Assembly (NCBI GenBank): GCA_021799445.1
Contig: JAJZAM010000012.1
Coordinates: 1 to 34,459, forward strand
Length of the DNA stretch: 34,459 bases
Direction: 5' to 3'
Source: Actinomycetes bacterium
GTDB lineage: Bacteria; Actinomycetota; Acidimicrobiia; Acidimicrobiales; Palsa-688
Under the pieces are notes generated by a model. The model saw only the letters and a list, made by a program, of their open reading frames with translations, did no database searches and was not told the origin of the DNA. Below are positions 1 to 7,505 of this stretch, in pieces. The stretch's first letter is position 1; each line of letters begins with the position of its first letter. Both the position numbers and the translations under genes were made by a program.

Positions 1-1744
1 GGGATCCCGAGAGTATTGACAGGCCGACCACGTCGACGTTCTCGTCCCGTGCTGTTGCGACGATCTGAGCGCAGCTCTGGCGGATTCCTTGATAGATAAC
101 CTCGAACCCTGCGTCTCGCGCTGCAACAGCGATCTGCTCCGCCCCGTTGGAATGCCCGTCGAGTCCGGGCTTAGCCACGAGCAGCCTCGGCGGCCCCCCG
201 TGGGCCTGGGAGAGGATCCGAACCCGTTCGCGAACGGCTGACAGATCACCGCTGCGAATCCCGAACCCGCCCGACAGGCCCGTCGGAGCCGTGTAGCTCC
301 CCCAGACATCTCTCAACGCTCCGGCCCACTCCCCGGTAGTACCGCCCGCGCGCGCTAGCTGCAAGGTGGCGTCCATCAAGTTGTCCGAGCCCTCGGCGCT
401 GGCCCGGAGCAGGTCGACGGCCTGCTTGACCGCCGCGACGTCACGGCGGGATCTCCAGCGGACCACGTCGTCTACGAGGGCCGCCTCCACGGCAGGATCA
501 ACCCTAAAGACCGACTCGTCAGCGATGAGCGGGGAAATTTCGCTGTTAGTGAAACTGTTCACCCCTACGACAACCTGCTCGGCGGCTTCGATGCGACGAG
601 CTCTCTCCGACTGGGAGCGAACCAGGCGGGCTTTCAGCTCCTCGATGGCTTCGAACGAGCCGCCCATGTCGAGAATCTCCTCTAACTCCGCGCGTGCCTT
701 GCGGACGAGCTCGGCGGTGAGCTCCTCCACCACGTGCGAACCAGCGAAAATGTCCTCGTGTTCTAGGAGGTCCGTCTCGTAGGCAAGGATCTGCTGTATC
801 CGCAGCGACCACTGCTGATCCCAGGGTCGCGGCAACCCGAGCGCTTCGTTCCACGCCGGCAGCTGGATTGCTCTTGCGCGCGCGTCCTTGGAAAGGGTCA
901 CGCCCAGCGTCTCGAGGACGATGCGGGTCAGATTGTTCTCGGGCTGCTGCTCCGTGAGCCCCAAAGAGTTGACCTGCACCCCGTAGCGGAAGCGGCGCAT
1001 CCTGGGATCCGTCACCCCGTAGCGCTGCTCGCAGATCCGGTCCCACATGGATGCGAAGGCCCGCATCTTGCAGACTTCCTCAACGAAGCGGATACCCGAA
1101 TTGCAGAAAAACGATATTCTCCCGACGAGCTTCGGTATGTCGCCGGAGGAAACCTGGCCCGAGGCCTTTACTGCGTCCAGCACGCTCACAGCGTTAGCCA
1201 AGGAGAACGCCAACTCCTGCTCCGGTGTCGCCCCCGCTTCTTGGAGGTGATAGCTGCACACGTTGATGGGATTCCAGCGGGGAGCGTTCTTGAGCGTCCA
1301 GGCGATGGTGTCTACTGTCAGGCGCCGGCTCGGCGCCGGACCAAAAATATATGTACCACGCGAAAGGTACTCTTTTATTATATCGTTCTGAACGGTTCCG
1401 GTCAGAGCCGCAGGGTCGAGTCCGCGGTTCTCGGCTTCGGTCACGTATAAAGCCAGTAGCCACGCCGCTGTGGCGTTGATGGTCATCGACGTGTTCATCC
1501 GATCCAGCGGTATGCCGTCCAACAGTTCGTGCATATGCCCAAGGTGGGCTACAGGTACGCCGACCTTTCCCACCTCTCCCGCAGATTCCGGGGCGTCGGG
1601 GTCGAAGCCGGTCTGGGTTGGAAGGTCGAATGCTACTGAGAGGCCGGTCTGACCCTTCTCTAGGTTCTTCCTGTAGAGGCAGTTCGACTCGCGGGCGCTC
1701 GAATGCCCGGAGTATGTTCGCATTATCCAGGCTGCGTCGGTCAT
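1..1744 (-). CDS. meaA: Ethylmalonyl-CoA mutase-like B12 enzyme MeaA (3' end cut by window)
   Basis: This is a coenzyme B12-dependent acyl-CoA mutase of the single-chain MeaA/ethylmalonyl-CoA mutase type, which rearranges ethylmalonyl-CoA to methylsuccinyl-CoA in the ethylmalonyl-CoA pathway. The reverse frame stays open from ATG 1744 to the window edge, about 581 codons of an expected 650-680. The N-terminus reads [16 protein letters not shown], followed by the TIM-barrel signatures [27 protein letters not shown] and [15 protein letters not shown]. Near the edge the cobalamin domain is visible: [15 protein letters not shown] carries the DxHxxG cobalt-ligand motif, and [11 protein letters not shown] follows. 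The start is fixed by an in-frame TGA eight codons upstream; no good Shine-Dalgarno is seen. The gene begins 46 bases after the VKOR stop on the same strand. A methylmalonyl-CoA mutase large subunit is less likely because the N-terminal extension is short. The substrate is inferred from family resemblance. Confidence 0.9.
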   Translation of the reverse strand, partial: MTDAAWIMRTYSGHSSARESNCLYRKNLEKGQTGLSVAFDLPTQTGFDPDAPESAGEVGKVGVPVAHLGHMHELLDGIPLDRMNTSMTINATAAWLLALYVTEAENRGLDPAALTGTVQNDIIKEYLSRGTYIFGPAPSRRLTVDTIAWTLKNAPRWNPINVCSYHLQEAGATPEQELAFSLANAVSVLDAVKASGQVSSGDIPKLVGRISFFCNSGIRFVEEVCKMRAFASMWDRICEQRYGVTDPRMRRFRYGVQVNSLGLTEQQPENNLTRIVLETLGVTLSKDARARAIQLPAWNEALGLPRPWDQQWSLRIQQILAYETDLLEHEDIFAGSHVVEELTAELVRKARAELEEILDMGGSFEAIEELKARLVRSQSERARRIEAAEQVVVGVNSFTNSEISPLIADESVFRVDPAVEAALVDDVVRWRSRRDVAAVKQAVDLLRASAEGSDNLMDATLQLARAGGTTGEWAGALRDVWGSYTAPTGLSGGFGIRSGDLSAVRERVRILSQAHGGPPRLLVAKPGLDGHSNGAEQIAVAARDAGFEVIYQGIRQSCAQIVATARDENVDVVGLSILSGS

Positions 1745-1790
1745 ATACCAGTATCTTGCGAAACGGAATCAGCCTAGGGGGTGGCTCCCG

Positions 1791-2432
1791 TCAGGATTCG
1801 TCCAACTCGTAGGCCGCATAGCGGTGAGCCGACCAAGATAGTGTCCCGAAAAGGGTCACCACGAAGATCGCCAAGGTGAGGATATGCACTGATGTGCACC
1901 AGAGGCAGATAGCGTGGATCTCGAAAAGCTCGTCGTATACCAATTTCAGTGCTGACGCTATCCCTATGACGCACCAGGCTATCCGCGACACCTTCAACCA
2001 GCGAAGATCGCTTCGCCACGCCCACGGCGACTGTAAGGCGAGCATCACTGCGAAGAAGACCAGTCCTAGCACTGCGACGGGAATACCGTATTGGACCGAG
2101 TAGACGCTCGTCGTCACCTTGAGGCAGTTGATTGCACCGTTAGCGCTTCCCGCCGGGCACGACAGGGACTTCGAGCCGGTGTAATGCTCGTAGGTGAGAT
2201 AGGCGGCCACGCCAAAGCCAAGGAAGCTGAGGATCATACCCGCTAGGGAAGGCCACCTCGGCCCGCCGGCTGCGTCGTCGAGGTCACGAACAGCTTGATC
2301 TTCGGTTGCGGCGCTCGGGGATGTGAGAGGGTCGTCTATCTGCTTAGGCGGCACGTTGACGGTTATGACGGGCTCGCCAAGCGACCCGTCCGACTGGCCT
2401 TCGGAGCCATATGAGGGTCGGCTTGTCTGCAC
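1791..2432 (-). CDS. Vitamin K epoxide reductase (VKOR) family membrane protein
   Basis: VKOR-family proteins reoxidise a thioredoxin-like thiol oxidase outside the membrane and pass electrons to quinone, replacing DsbB in many actinobacteria. The 213-residue protein has a disordered N-terminal tail (about 1-60) and then four or five membrane helices. The active-site CLWC lies at residues 176-179. The loop cysteine pair that shuttles electrons to the partner is C92 and C103 (SCPAGSANGAINCLKV). The start is GTG 2432. An AGGAG ribosome site overlaps the stop of the upstream DUF929 gene, which ends only seven bases earlier, so the two are probably co-transcribed and translationally coupled. The partner is most likely that DUF929 protein, which has its own CPFC motif. 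Family assignment is firm; the exact partner is inferred from position. Confidence 0.9.
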   Translation of the reverse strand: MQTSRPSYGSEGQSDGSLGEPVITVNVPPKQIDDPLTSPSAATEDQAVRDLDDAAGGPRWPSLAGMILSFLGFGVAAYLTYEHYTGSKSLSCPAGSANGAINCLKVTTSVYSVQYGIPVAVLGLVFFAVMLALQSPWAWRSDLRWLKVSRIAWCVIGIASALKLVYDELFEIHAICLWCTSVHILTLAIFVVTLFGTLSWSAHRYAAYELDES

Positions 2433-2439
2433 TGCTCTC

Positions 2440-3387
2440 CTAACCTGCAGAGCTCGAGGAGGAGCTACCGCCGCTCGCCGTGTTATCTACCGGTGCTTTC
2501 ACGCCGGAGAACTGAGAACACACCGAGGCGGGCTTGTTACCCGTCACATCGCAGATGTACTTGGTCATGGAAGCAGCAGCAGCGTCGATGCTCGCTCCTA
2601 CCGTGTTGTTGTTAGACCCCACGGTGCTCAAAATGTCCGAAAACGTCTTGTTGTAGACTATTGAGTCGTCGTATTGCGCGCTCAACATTAGATATTTCCC
2701 GCCAATGTCGATGAACGGGTACGACCCGCCCTGCCCCAGGTATTTCTTTTCATTCGTGGTCCATACCGCCTGCTCTGATGGGGTCGGAGTTTGCAAAGTC
2801 TTGTAGGTGTTCGTCTCGTTCTCGACCGAGGTGAAAGTCAAGTAGGGACTGGTGTAGCTCGAACCGTAGAAGGACCAGGTTCCGACGTCCCCGTCTGTGA
2901 CAGCAGAGTGCGTTTGTTGAAGGTTGCTGAACGTCCCGAACTTCGACAGAGCGATGATGAGAGGCCACCTCTCGGCTGCGCAGAACGGGCAGAACTCGGC
3001 GCCGATGTAAAGCAGCTCCGGCTTGCCTGCCGAGTTGAGAGGGCCGGTTATGCCCGGAACTGCAGGATAGAGGTTGCTGATCTTGCCGGCGGCGGCGATC
3101 AGCACGCTGTTGGGTACATTGGTGATCTTCGTCACCGCCGCCTGCGGTGCAGGTTCGCGCAGTGCCCCGGAGCTCGAGTTGTTCGAGATACCGACTATTA
3201 CCAGCACGGCTACGACAGCGACCACAGCCACCACAGCTGCGATAGCCAGGTTGCGGTTGCGTCTGGCGGCGGCCTGGCGCGCTTGGCGTCCGCTAGGCCC
3301 ACGGCCTGAAGGACTGGCTTTGGAGCGGCCCTTTTGACCCGGTCGGGGCGGTACCGGAGTCGAGCGCCCAGAAGTGGTTGAGCTCAC
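2440..3387 (-). CDS. DUF929-type membrane-anchored thioredoxin-fold protein (CPFC)
   Basis: The 315-residue protein has a basic, Pro/Ser-rich cytoplasmic N-terminus (1-45), one membrane anchor built of Ala/Val repeats (about 47-67), then an extracytoplasmic domain. In that domain [18 protein letters not shown] carries a redox-type CPFC at residues 133-136, in the position of the thioredoxin CxxC. WSFYGSS and [12 protein letters not shown] are typical of the DUF929 family. The C-terminus is a Ser/Gly tail. The family is poorly characterised; a DsbA-like thiol oxidase reoxidised by the adjacent VKOR is the natural inference. The start GTG 3387 lies six bases after a TAGTAT box and has no ribosome site, so the mRNA is probably leaderless. 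Two further cysteines (in [14 protein letters not shown]) could form a structural disulfide. Confidence 0.88.
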   Translation of the reverse strand: MSSTTSGRSTPVPPRPGQKGRSKASPSGRGPSGRQARQAAARRNRNLAIAAVVAVVAVVAVLVIVGISNNSSSGALREPAPQAAVTKITNVPNSVLIAAAGKISNLYPAVPGITGPLNSAGKPELLYIGAEFCPFCAAERWPLIIALSKFGTFSNLQQTHSAVTDGDVGTWSFYGSSYTSPYLTFTSVENETNTYKTLQTPTPSEQAVWTTNEKKYLGQGGSYPFIDIGGKYLMLSAQYDDSIVYNKTFSDILSTVGSNNNTVGASIDAAAASMTKYICDVTGNKPASVCSQFSGVKAPVDNTASGGSSSSSSAG

Positions 3388-3393
3388 GTTCGA

Positions 3394-3399
3394 ATACTA
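3394..3399 (-). promoter_or_regulatory. Probable -10 box of a leaderless promoter for the DUF929-VKOR unit
   Basis: TAGTAT on the minus strand ends six bases before GTG 3387, and no Shine-Dalgarno lies between. That spacing places transcription start at or next to the start codon. No convincing -35 was found. Confidence 0.45.
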
Positions 3400-3484
3400 A
3401 GCCATAACGGGTCGAAGATGTTCTCGCCGCGAGCTGCGGGATCCTGCTAGCTGCCCTTTACCTTCTCAGGAGGCAGTTGCGGGC

Positions 3485-3931
3485 TCAGAAGATGCGGTTG
3501 ATCAGGTCATCGCCTAGGCCGAACCCGGCTCCGGTGGCTATCGCTCGGCCGAACCCGCCGCCCATGAAGCGGCCCAAGAGGCCTCCTCCCATCCCGGCGC
3601 CGACGGGTTGCTGCATCTGGTAGGAGGGTTGCGGGGCATACGTGGGAGGGTACGTGGGTTGGCCCGTGCCGTAACCAGCGCCCGCGGCCGGATCGGAAAG
3701 ATGGTTGACGGTGAAGTCATGAACCGCCTGCATCAAGGATTGCATCTGAACGTGGTCCGCCTGGACCGAGAGGGCTATTGACTTGAGGTCGAGGAGCCAC
3801 TCACGCGCGTTTTGGTCGCCTGAAGCTGCAGCTGTCTGCAGCTTCTGAGCGAGATCTTCGATTGCCTGGCCGGTCGACTGCACCTCCTGTTCCAACTTGG
3901 AGTACTCGGCATCGATCGTATCCGGATTCAA
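3485..3931 (-). CDS. Small protein: helical N-half, Pro/Tyr linker, Gly-rich tail
   Basis: No family is recognised. The 148-residue protein has three visible parts. Residues 1-75 are predicted helical and acidic, with heptad-like spacing (YSKLEQEVQSTGQAIEDLAQ). Residues 80-110 are a Pro/Tyr/Gln linker (QPTYPPTYAPQPSYQMQQP). The end is Gly-rich and hydrophobic (GGGLLGRFMGGGFGRAIATG), finishing in GDDLINRIF. This architecture recalls bacterial proteins with a glycine-rich C-terminal segment that inserts in or associates with membranes, but function cannot be assigned. The start is TTG 3931, with GGAG seven bases upstream; an AT-rich stretch at 3945-3990 probably holds its promoter. The same-strand DUF929 gene begins 97 bases downstream behind its own promoter. 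Confidence 0.7.
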   Translation of the reverse strand: MNPDTIDAEYSKLEQEVQSTGQAIEDLAQKLQTAAASGDQNAREWLLDLKSIALSVQADHVQMQSLMQAVHDFTVNHLSDPAAGAGYGTGQPTYPPTYAPQPSYQMQQPVGAGMGGGLLGRFMGGGFGRAIATGAGFGLGDDLINRIF

Positions 3932-4089
3932 CTAACTCTCCACCCTTCTAATATACTATGACAACGTTTGATGGAATTATAGATTCAGAGCAAATAGTCG
4001 GCATCAAGAGTACCGTTGGAACTCTACGCTCTGACAGCGTCACCGGAACGCATCCGGGACCTCCGTTTCCGACCGTCTCCGACGCTCGT

Positions 4090-4449
4090 CTAGCCTTCGG
4101 CGTCGTTAGGGCTGTCGGACTGGGGTGGCAGAAACTCAAACCAGCCTTCTGGCAGCTCGTAGGGGAACGCCGCGAGCACGTTGTCATGGTCGCACAGGGA
4201 CCGTTCGAAGCACTCCAGCAGCATCGTTGCAGGCTCGCGGAGTAGGTCCTCGCTTTGGCACCCTTCGTCTATGAGTGTCCTGAGGCGGTTGTCGAATCGT
4301 CTCAAAGCATCATCCCAGATTCCTGCGAACTCGGCACCCTCAAGAGACCCCCCAGCCCACCAAGTCACCAGACGATCGTGGAGCTCTTCGAGGCGGGAGT
4401 CGGTGTCGGCCCACGCCTCACCGGCCAGTACCTCTGGACGTTTGGTCAT
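4090..4449 (-). CDS. Small acidic hypothetical protein
   Basis: No family is recognised. The 119-residue protein is soluble, acidic and mostly helical, rich in Glu, Asp, Leu and Trp. It contains ELHDRLVTWWAGGSL, a central helix around FDNRLRTLIDEGCQ and a Pro-rich end (YELPEGWFEFLPPQSD). It has no signal peptide, membrane segment or nucleotide-binding motif. The case for a real gene is strong: ATG 4449 is preceded by a textbook AGGAGG five bases upstream, and the frame has normal GC-rich third positions. It is divergent from the DUF6941 gene at 4623; the 173 bases between them hold both promoters. Confidence 0.7.
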   Translation of the reverse strand: MTKRPEVLAGEAWADTDSRLEELHDRLVTWWAGGSLEGAEFAGIWDDALRRFDNRLRTLIDEGCQSEDLLREPATMLLECFERSLCDHDNVLAAFPYELPEGWFEFLPPQSDSPNDAEG

Positions 4450-4576
4450 GCGTTCCTCCTATCGCTTAGCCGCAAGTGTCGGGAAGGTACTGAATAGAGT
4501 TAAATGCCTGATTAGTCGAGTTGCGGTGTTCGCGGAAGGTAGGGGTGTTCCGAGAGGTGACAAGATGTTCGGGTCC

Positions 4577-4611
4577 GACCGTTGGAAGGTCCCGGCGGAC
4601 CTGCCGGGAGG
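4577..4611 (+). promoter_or_regulatory. Leader with mutually exclusive hairpins covering the ribosome site
   Basis: Three short stems compete within 35 bases. Stem A pairs GACC 4577-4580 with GGTC 4588-4591. Stem B pairs GGTCC 4588-4592 with GGACC 4597-4601. Stem C pairs CCCGGC 4591-4596 with GCCGGG 4603-4608. Stem C would bury the GGGAGG ribosome site (4606-4611) of the gene starting at 4623; stem B would free it. The pairing is read directly; regulation is an inference. Confidence 0.35.
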
Positions 4612-4622
4612 CGATCTGAGAG

Positions 4623-5105
4623 ATGGATGCCAAAGTATTGTTGTGTGACTTCGCTGAGGTCAGTGGTGGGAAGCTGTTCATAAGCGGCGCCGGGATCTCC
4701 ATGCTCGCCAGCAACACCGAAACGCCGCCTTACCCGGTGAACATCTTCCTAGCTGTCTTGGTGTCCATAGCGTGGACCGAGACCGACTCGAAGCACTTGA
4801 TGACCATCGAACTGGTGTCGGAAGCCGATGGTTCGCAGCGTCGAGTCCTGCTCAGCGACCAACTCCCAGAGGAGGCCGACCCGGCGGATCAGGGTATGAT
4901 CGCCATAGTGTTCACCGCTGTGCGGATGCCGACGATGATCGACGGTGACGAGTCGGCGATGCCTCTCGCCATTCCGCTGTTCGGATTGCCCTTGCCGGCA
5001 CCGGGACCATACTTCTTCAGCGTCCGCATCGACGGTAGGGAGATGGACAGGGCATCGTTCCGGCTGGTATCCCGGGAGCAGATGCAAGCGCAGCTCGGTG
5101 GTTGA
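4623..5105 (+). CDS. DUF6941-type conserved protein
   Basis: The 160-residue soluble protein resembles the DUF6941 family of actinobacteria, whose function is unknown. The N-terminus MDAKVLLCDFAEVSGGKLFISGAG matches the family pattern of a short strand, a 'data/variable' loop and a GKLxIxGAG turn. The middle is beta-rich with many Val/Ile strands, followed by GLPLPAPGPYFFSVRIDG, a beta-sandwich-like ending seen in this family. There is no signal peptide and no catalytic motif. ATG 4623 lies 11 bases after GGGAGG, which sits in a foldable leader. The neighbours give no functional clue. Family assignment is from memory of the pattern and is moderately sure. Confidence 0.75.
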   Translation: MDAKVLLCDFAEVSGGKLFISGAGISMLASNTETPPYPVNIFLAVLVSIAWTETDSKHLMTIELVSEADGSQRRVLLSDQLPEEADPADQGMIAIVFTAVRMPTMIDGDESAMPLAIPLFGLPLPAPGPYFFSVRIDGREMDRASFRLVSREQMQAQLGG

Positions 5106-5377
5106 GCCACGCAAGTTGCAGTTGCAAGTTGAGTGACTGGCGCCTGATGATCAGCGTCGGATTCGAAATTGTTAACGGTTAGATGCGAAGTAGATCAAGT
5201 TCAGCTAGCAACCGGCCGACGCTGATACCCGAGCTCACAAGGGGCTGGCCCGAGCAATCTTGAGAACTGTTATGTGCATTTCAGGACAATTTAACGCCGG
5301 ATGCTGTAAGTTTTGAATTGGGTAACCCTTCAGGATCTTCTGCTCTCCAAAACTACGATCGATAACAGGTGATCGAG
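5106..5377 (+). other. 272-base spacer with a long inverted repeat; possible structured RNA or long leader
   Basis: No credible open frame is present. Perfect 11-base arms ATCAGCGTCGG (5150-5160) and CCGACGCTGAT (5216-5226) enclose 55 bases. Inside, CGGTT 5176-5180 can pair with AACCG 5210-5214, extending the fold. CTGA-tga-TCAG overlaps the left arm and offers an alternative local hairpin. Just before it, CAAGTTG occurs twice in the phrase CAAGTTGCAGTTGCAAGTTG. The stretch 5260-5350 is relatively AT-rich and may hold the promoter of the gene at 5378. No known riboswitch class was recognised. Confidence 0.4.
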
Positions 5378-5866
5378 ATGTTCGAATTTGCATTTCTGGC
5401 TTGGGTAGCGATGAGCTTCGCCGGTTGGGCGGTCGGCCGAGCCAAGGGGCGCCCTGTAGAGGGGCTGGTGCTCGGACTCGTGCTCGGCGCTGTGGGAGTA
5501 GTTATCATAGCTTTGATGCGCCCGAGGCCCGGGTACGGGTCGAGGTCGATAGGAGGCCCCTACAGCCCCGGAGGTCGGATAGGCGGATATCCTGGCTACG
5601 GTCCGTACGGACCAGGTGGTTTTACGCCTCCAGCAAACGACCCTTACTCTCAGCCCTACCCGTACGGCTATGACACGACCTCTCAGGCGCCTCCTCTTAG
5701 TGGGTCCGGGGAAAGTGTTTCCGCTCAGGCGTTCGATGTCTCCTCTGCTCCCGCTTGGCGGCCCGATCCATCAGGGCGTTGGGAATACCGGTGGTGGGAC
5801 GGACACGAGTACACCTCGTACGTCTCACGGGGAGGGGTTCCCTACACTGACTCCTTGCCGATCTGA
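5378..5866 (+). CDS. Two-helix membrane protein with C-terminal DUF2510 domain
   Basis: The protein begins with two membrane segments (FEFAFLAWVAMSFAGWAVG and VEGLVLGLVLGAVGVVIIAL), followed by RPRPGYG and a Gly/Pro/Tyr-rich low-complexity linker of about 70 residues. It ends in a DUF2510 domain recognisable from PAWRPDPSGRWEYRWWDG and HEYTSYVSRGGVPYTD. DUF2510 is a short Trp-rich module common in actinobacterial membrane proteins; its function is unknown. ATG 5378 is preferred because AGGTGA sits five bases upstream; an in-frame GTG at 5369 is the alternative. The gene is alone and convergent with the LytM-like gene. It may be an envelope scaffold or anchor, but that is only a guess. Confidence 0.78.
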   Translation: MFEFAFLAWVAMSFAGWAVGRAKGRPVEGLVLGLVLGAVGVVIIALMRPRPGYGSRSIGGPYSPGGRIGGYPGYGPYGPGGFTPPANDPYSQPYPYGYDTTSQAPPLSGSGESVSAQAFDVSSAPAWRPDPSGRWEYRWWDGHEYTSYVSRGGVPYTDSLPI

Positions 5867-5889
5867 ATCGTTTGGTGGCCCGGATCGCA

Positions 5890-5927
5890 CCTAGCCCGAG
5901 GTTGTTCTCCTAGCCTGAGGTTGTTCT
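5890..5927. repeat. 19-base tandem duplication between convergent genes
   Basis: Two adjacent copies, CCTAGCCCGAGGTTGTTCT (5890-5908) and the same with C to T at the eighth base (5909-5927), lie between the stops of the genes ending at 5866 and 5943. It looks like a recent local duplication; no hairpin or poly-T accompanies it. Confidence 0.85.
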
Positions 5928-5942
5928 CTAACAAGACGTAGA

Positions 5943-7307
5943 TCACCACTGGGGCCAGCCCGAAGGCAGAACCCCGGTCGGTGGACTGTTCTGCAGGATT
6001 CCGCTCGGAGCGCCAAGGGAAGCGAGGAGTTGCGAGAAGTTGTAGCCGAACGCCGTGGAGTTGGCACCGCTGAATTGTCCGGCGTTGTAGGCCATTGTGG
6101 AGCCGATACCCCCGTCAGCCCACCCCGTTTCCATCCCCGCCGGCCCCTCGTAGAGCGTCCCGATGACCGTGTCGGGGGTTACTGTCTCCCCGATGCTGAC
6201 GGAGGGGTAGATGTCTTCGGCGGCGTACACGGTTAGACCAGCCGCCGGCCCGCCCGTCAACCTGTAGGTGATGTAGGTGCCGCCCGGCCACCCGCTATTG
6301 GAAGTGGAGAGAACCACGCCGTCACCGATGGCGTAAATCGGACCGTAACCGCTGTAGTCCACGCCCTGGTCTACGCGTTCGGGGTTGATGGCTGCTATCG
6401 ACCGAAGGGGGTTCGCGTACCCGCTCGCTCCCGCAGGCGCCGGCTGCGGCGTAATCGCAACCGGCGTCGGAGGGCTAAAAGCCGGGAGGGTAACACGAGC
6501 CGGTGGGCTGGTCGTCGTGGTTGGCGCGGAAGTGGTAGGGGGTTCCGCGACCGGGGGGCCACTCGTGGTAGCCACCTGGTGTTGTGCTGGCGGCGCTTGG
6601 GTACTGGCGACGCGTAGGGCAAGGGCTTTTTCGGCAGCCTGCTGCGCTGCCTTCTGCTTGGCTTGGGCCGCTGCGAGAAGTTGGACAAGGTTGCCTTTGA
6701 CCTGGTTAAGGGTAGCTTCGTCGCTTGCCAGAGCCTGCAGCGCTGCTCGCCTCTGCGTTCCAAGAGTCGCAACGGTCCGCTGTGCCTCGTTGGAGAGGTT
6801 CACCGTGGCAGCTTGAGTCGTGGCGACTAGTTTTGCGTCCAGCGCGTAACTCTGGATCGCTTGGGTCACGTCCAGGCCAGCGACTTTCACGTATTCGCCT
6901 TCCACCATTGCGGAGTCCGCCCTGCTCACGAGTGAAGATCCCTTCGTGGCGCGTCCGACCTGTGGATCAGGGCCGTCAACGTACTCCTGCACGGCCAGCT
7001 TGCGTAAGTTGGCTGCTGCGGTCGCTTCGTTTGTTTGCAGGACCGCGAGTTGCTGCCTCTCCTCGGCCAGCTTTTGCTGTAGGGCGTTTAACTGGTCCTG
7101 CGTGGTGTTGGTCCGGCTTACGAGTTGTTGAAGGGCTGCGCCTTCGCTGGCTATCTTCTGCTCGATCTGGGCGATCTGTGACTGGTCCGAAGTGACGCTG
7201 CTGGCCGACGCCGGTTGGGAAGCCGTAACCGCAACGCAGAAGAACGTGACCGACGCTAGGCAAGAGACGAGACCCCTGGCGGCCGACACTCGCAGAGGAG
7301 CGGTCAT
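5943..7307 (-). CDS. Secreted coiled-coil protein with degenerate LytM/M23 domain
   Basis: The 454-residue protein has a signal peptide (about 1-36, ending ASA). Coiled coils follow at about 38-105 and 160-235, rich in Gln, Leu and Ala, like the coils of EnvC, NlpD and RipC-type division factors. A Thr/Pro linker (240-295) leads to an M23/LytM-like beta domain (about 298-400). The metal site is broken. Where active enzymes have HxGxD this has D313-Q-G-V-D317, and where they have YAH it has Y361-A-A363, so two of the zinc-binding histidines are missing. The rest of the fold (GPIYAIGDGVV, GWPGGTYITY, ETGWADGG) is well kept and resembles an actinobacterial M23-like subfamily. It probably regulates or tethers peptidoglycan hydrolases rather than cutting. 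ATG 7307 has no strong ribosome site. A possible c-di-AMP riboswitch lies upstream. Confidence 0.82.
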   Translation of the reverse strand: MTAPLRVSAARGLVSCLASVTFFCVAVTASQPASASSVTSDQSQIAQIEQKIASEGAALQQLVSRTNTTQDQLNALQQKLAEERQQLAVLQTNEATAAANLRKLAVQEYVDGPDPQVGRATKGSSLVSRADSAMVEGEYVKVAGLDVTQAIQSYALDAKLVATTQAATVNLSNEAQRTVATLGTQRRAALQALASDEATLNQVKGNLVQLLAAAQAKQKAAQQAAEKALALRVASTQAPPAQHQVATTSGPPVAEPPTTSAPTTTTSPPARVTLPAFSPPTPVAITPQPAPAGASGYANPLRSIAAINPERVDQGVDYSGYGPIYAIGDGVVLSTSNSGWPGGTYITYRLTGGPAAGLTVYAAEDIYPSVSIGETVTPDTVIGTLYEGPAGMETGWADGGIGSTMAYNAGQFSGANSTAFGYNFSQLLASLGAPSGILQNSPPTGVLPSGWPQW

Positions 7308-7354
7308 AGCGCGCCCGGAAGGGGATTTCGACGCATCCAGGCTTTGGACACCAC

Positions 7355-7470
7355 CATGTGAACCTGCGAGGCTCCTGTCTTAGCTGGGCTACTTCGGACC
7401 GTTACGAAAAGTTTTAGGACGTGATCCACCCCGGATGGGCGTCTGTTGGGCGCCCGCTACGGGCAAGCGT
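7355..7470 (-). promoter_or_regulatory. Candidate divergent c-di-AMP (ydaO-yuaA) riboswitch
   Basis: In transcript order on the minus strand are CGCTT near 7469, a small hairpin leading to GGGCGCCCA (around 7447-7460), GGGGTGGATC (7432-7423), TCCGAA (about 7399-7394), CAGCTAA (7386-7380) and CCTCGCAGG (7371-7363). These match, in order and rough spacing, the conserved blocks of ydaO RNAs: a GGGGACCCA-like block, GGGGTGAATC, CCCGAA, CAGCTAA and CCTCGTAGG. Differences are an eight-base insertion after CAGCTAA and no obvious closing stem. The gene downstream is of the kind this riboswitch controls in actinobacteria (cell-wall hydrolase-like). The call is tentative. Confidence 0.35.
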
Positions 7471-7505
7471 GGACCGGTTAAATGTAGCAGGGTCTGCTTG
7501 CGTCG

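Noticed and set aside
3187-3245. Short direct repeats resembling a microsatellite
   Set aside because: They are the Ala/Val-rich membrane anchor codons of the DUF929 protein.
2791-3309. 172-residue plus-strand open frame across the DUF929 gene
   Set aside because: Shadow of the reverse gene, rich in Arg/Val/Gly with no ribosome site and no protein-like pattern.
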